Shown here: one piece after another, positions 8,046-9,914 of the stretch
How positions within the stretch are numbered: the stretch's first letter is position 1
Layout of the letters: every line of letters begins with the position of its first letter
Notes under the pieces: generated by a model
Told to the model about the DNA's origin: nothing
Databases searched by the model: none
The model's input: only the letters and a program-made list of their open reading frames with translations
Program-made: the position numbers and the translations under genes
Source: Chloroflexia bacterium
Lineage (GTDB): Bacteria > Chloroflexota > Chloroflexia > Thermomicrobiales > UBA6265
Direction of reading: 5' to 3'
NCBI GenBank assembly: GCA_013696525.1
Contig: JACCYK010000566.1
Span: forward strand, 1 to 9,914
Length of the DNA stretch: 9,914 nucleotides

Positions 8046-9619
8046 CGCGGCCTCATCAGTCTGGCGGCTGAATCCGGCTTGGCGGCGCCCTGGTGAACGC
8101 TGCGCTCGAACTCGCCGAGCCGGTGGCTGAGCCCGATCACCGCCTGGTAAGCGTCGCGAAACATCGCGTGCAACTCCTGGTAGCGCCGGTTGCGGGCCGC
8201 GCTTGGCTCCACGGCCGGTCCGAGCTGGGCCCATATCCCCGCGGCCGCCAGCGGGTCGATCTGGCGGATGCCCACCGCCGCCAGTACGGCAGCGCCGATC
8301 GCGGCCTGGTTGGTCGTGGCCAGCCCCCGCACCGGTAGGTCGAAGACATCAGCCACGAGCTGCCGCCAAAAGGGGCTTCGAGCGCCGCCGCCGGTCATCA
8401 CGATCCGCTCCGGGCTTGCCCCCTGTTCGACTAACACGTCGTAGGCGTCGAGGCAGGCGAAGGTTATGCCCTCTAGCACCGATCGCACGACATCGCCCCG
8501 GCTATGATGCGTCGCCAAGCCGAGAAACGCCCCACGCGCCTCCGAATCCATGTGCGGCGTCCGTTCCCCCGCCAGGTACGGCAGAAAAAGCAGGCCGCCG
8601 GCCCCGATCGCGGCTTCCCGTGCCCAGCCGGTCATCCGGTCGTAGGCATCATCACCCGGGACTTGCAGCATCTCGTCGCGCAACCATTTCAGGGCCATGC
8701 CGGCTGCCATCGTCGCCCCCATCGTGTACCAGCCGGTGCGCTCGGCGGTCGGTTCCAGGGCGGAGCAGAACGTATGGGTGCGGCCGCAGGGGTCGGGGTG
8801 GACTCCTCTGGCCGCGATCATGACCTGAGCCCCCGTGCTCAACGACAGGAGTACCGTGCTCGAATCAACCGTGCCCGAGCCAAGCATGCCGCAGGCGGCG
8901 TCGCCGCTGCCGACCACAACCGGCGTCCCCGGCGGCAAGCCAAGGGCGTCGGCGCTGACCGCACGCAGCTCGCCGGCGATCGCGATCGACTCCGTGACGG
9001 GCGGCAGGCGCTCCTGCTCGATCCCCACCAGGTCGAGCATCGCCGGCGACCAGTCCCGCCAGCGGGCGTCGAGCAGGAGCGTGCCCGAGGCGTCGCCGGG
9101 ATCGGTCGCAAGTTCTCCCGTCAGACGCCGCCGCAGCTCGTCCTTTGGCAGTAAAACATGCCGGGCGCGCCACCAGAGCGACGACTTTTCTTGGATGAAC
9201 CAGGCGATCGTGGCGGCTTGGAAGCCGGTGGCCAGGGCACTGCCGGTCAGGTCGATGATCCGCTCGGCGCCGGCTCGTTGGGTCAGCGTCTCGACCTGAC
9301 GACGCGACCGCTGATCGGACCAGATCACCGCCGGCGTCACGGCCTTTTCATCGGCGCCGAGCAAGACGGTGCCGTGCATCTGGCCGGAAAGCCCAATCCC
9401 GGCGACCTTGAGGTCAGGCGGCAGCCAGCCGGTCGCCTGGCGCACCGCCGCCACCGTGGCGGTCCACCAGTCATTAGGATCTTGCTCGGCGTAGCCCGGC
9501 CGCGGGTGGTGGGTCGGATACTCGGCACTGCCCATGCCGCGCAACAGCCCGGCCTCGTCGACGACGAGCGCCTTGACCGCCGAGGTGCCGAGATCGATCC
9601 CGAGAAAACACTCTGCCAT
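8042..9619 (-). CDS. Xylulokinase-like FGGY carbohydrate kinase
   Basis: It is a complete FGGY sugar kinase of about 525 residues and the second in this run. Counting from the ATG at 9625, it has GIDLGTSAVK (9-18), YAEQDPNDWW (45-54), the xylulokinase-type GQMHG (81-85, Met-His pair kept), IWSDQRS (101-107), SLSTGAQ (261-267), FLPYLAGERTPHMD (347-360), and a C-terminal GGGARSPFWRQ. The catalytic Asp242 is present in GSGDAACG, but the next residue is Ala where xylulokinases such as E. coli XylB have a sugar-contacting Asn. The substrate may therefore be another ketose or polyol, so I give no gene symbol. Of two close ATGs, the second (9619) has AGGA at six bases while the first abuts it, so I chose 9619. 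It overlaps the next kinase gene by four bases and follows the third kinase gene by 24 nt. Confidence 0.88.
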   Translation of the reverse strand: MAECFLGIDLGTSAVKALVVDEAGLLRGMGSAEYPTHHPRPGYAEQDPNDWWTATVAAVRQATGWLPPDLKVAGIGLSGQMHGTVLLGADEKAVTPAVIWSDQRSRRQVETLTQRAGAERIIDLTGSALATGFQAATIAWFIQEKSSLWWRARHVLLPKDELRRRLTGELATDPGDASGTLLLDARWRDWSPAMLDLVGIEQERLPPVTESIAIAGELRAVSADALGLPPGTPVVVGSGDAACGMLGSGTVDSSTVLLSLSTGAQVMIAARGVHPDPCGRTHTFCSALEPTAERTGWYTMGATMAAGMALKWLRDEMLQVPGDDAYDRMTGWAREAAIGAGGLLFLPYLAGERTPHMDSEARGAFLGLATHHSRGDVVRSVLEGITFACLDAYDVLVEQGASPERIVMTGGGARSPFWRQLVADVFDLPVRGLATTNQAAIGAAVLAAVGIRQIDPLAAAGIWAQLGPAVEPSAARNRRYQELHAMFRDAYQAVIGLSHRLGEFERSVHQGAAKPDSAARLMRPR

Positions 9620-9625
9620 GGCCAT

Positions 9626-9629
9626 TCCT
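9626..9629 (-). promoter_or_regulatory. Ribosome binding site deciding between two ATGs
   Basis: Read on the minus strand, AGGA directly touches the ATG at 9625 but lies six bases before the ATG at 9619. Only the second has usable spacing, so the kinase probably begins M-A-E-C and not M-A-M-A-E-C. Confidence 0.5.
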
Positions 9630-9643
9630 GCCCGGAATTCGAT

Positions 9644-9914
9644 TCAGCCAGCGTGCGATCGGATGTCGTCGATCGCGTGGCTCAGGGGCGCCACTGCCGG
9701 GTAGAGCCGTTGATAAACGCCCCGATAAATCATGTCATACTGATCGGCATCCACCGGATCCGGGACGATGTCGCGGCGATCGTACCGCATGGCGCCAACC
9801 GCGGTATCGCTATCAGCGTACACCCCCGCTGCCAAACCACCCAAAATGGCTGCTCCCAACGCGGTCGCCTCTTCGACCTCGATCACCGTGTGCGGGCGCC
9901 GCATGACGCTGGCC
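9644..9914 (-). CDS. FGGY-family carbohydrate kinase, C-terminal part (cut by window edge)
   Basis: Only the last 90 or so residues are inside the window; the gene continues past the right edge, and the apparent ATG at 9904 is internal because the frame stays open to base 9914. The visible part carries the end of the FGGY C-terminal domain: a basic stretch (MRRPHTV), EVEEATALGAAILGG (the conserved helix near the adenine pocket), GVYADSDTAV, and a Tyr-rich tail with YRGVYQRLYPAV. This tail is typical of FGGY kinases outside the xylulokinase core, but the substrate cannot be read from it. The stop at 9646-9644 is 24 nt before the next kinase start, so the three kinase genes are probably one transcript. 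Confidence 0.82.
   Translation of the reverse strand, partial: ASVMRRPHTVIEVEEATALGAAILGGLAAGVYADSDTAVGAMRYDRRDIVPDPVDADQYDMIYRGVYQRLYPAVAPLSHAIDDIRSHAG

Noticed and set aside
8046..8234. In-frame upstream extension of the xylulokinase (63 codons)
   Set aside because: The extension lies inside the C-terminal coding region of the preceding kinase, is Arg/Gly/Pro-rich and matches no kinase N-terminus. The ATG at 8045 with ATGA overlap and its own binding site is the normal start.

Overview
The window is GC-rich throughout and carries bacterial genes packed almost end to end. High GC, frequent GTG/TTG starts, ATGA gene overlaps, a lipoprotein of the LppX/LprAFG family and a run of FGGY sugar kinases suggest a Chloroflexota bacterium (Thermomicrobia/Sphaerobacter-like). 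An actinobacterium is the main alternative. This placement is inference: there is no rRNA or phylogenetic marker here.

Layout. (1) Bases 1-258 hold no gene I can support. (2) hisD (plus strand, to 1662) is a complete histidinol dehydrogenase standing alone. (3) A minus-strand set runs leftward from 4156: a membrane-anchored PP2C-type phosphatase, an amidohydrolase-2 family protein (32-nt gap), and ruvA (ATGA overlap). The ruvA reading frame is broken by a one-base shift near 2168. ruvA and hisD meet tail to tail with a 10-nt gap. (4) A 124-bp divergent region (4157-4280) holds two adjacent inverted repeats and two weak promoter candidates. (5) A plus-strand pair follows: an LppX/LprG-like lipoprotein (TTG start) and, 4 nt after its stop, a DHA2-type drug/lipid exporter of the major facilitator superfamily. 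This order matches the mycobacterial LprG-P55 pair. (6) A minus-strand set from the right edge to 6627 encodes three FGGY carbohydrate kinases in a row: a C-terminal piece cut by the window, a xylulokinase-like kinase with an unusual D-A substrate motif, and a xylulokinase with the usual D-N motif. The last two overlap by ATGA.

How the genes work together. The lipoprotein-transporter pair probably exports a lipid, glycolipid or hydrophobic drug. The kinase run looks like the downstream end of a pentose/polyol utilisation operon that continues past the right edge. The phosphatase operon joins signalling, an unknown hydrolase and Holliday-junction processing, with no obvious functional link beyond shared transcription. 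The most notable items are the LprG-P55-like pair outside Actinobacteria (if the host assignment is right), the frameshifted ruvA, and the kinase run with diverging substrate residues.
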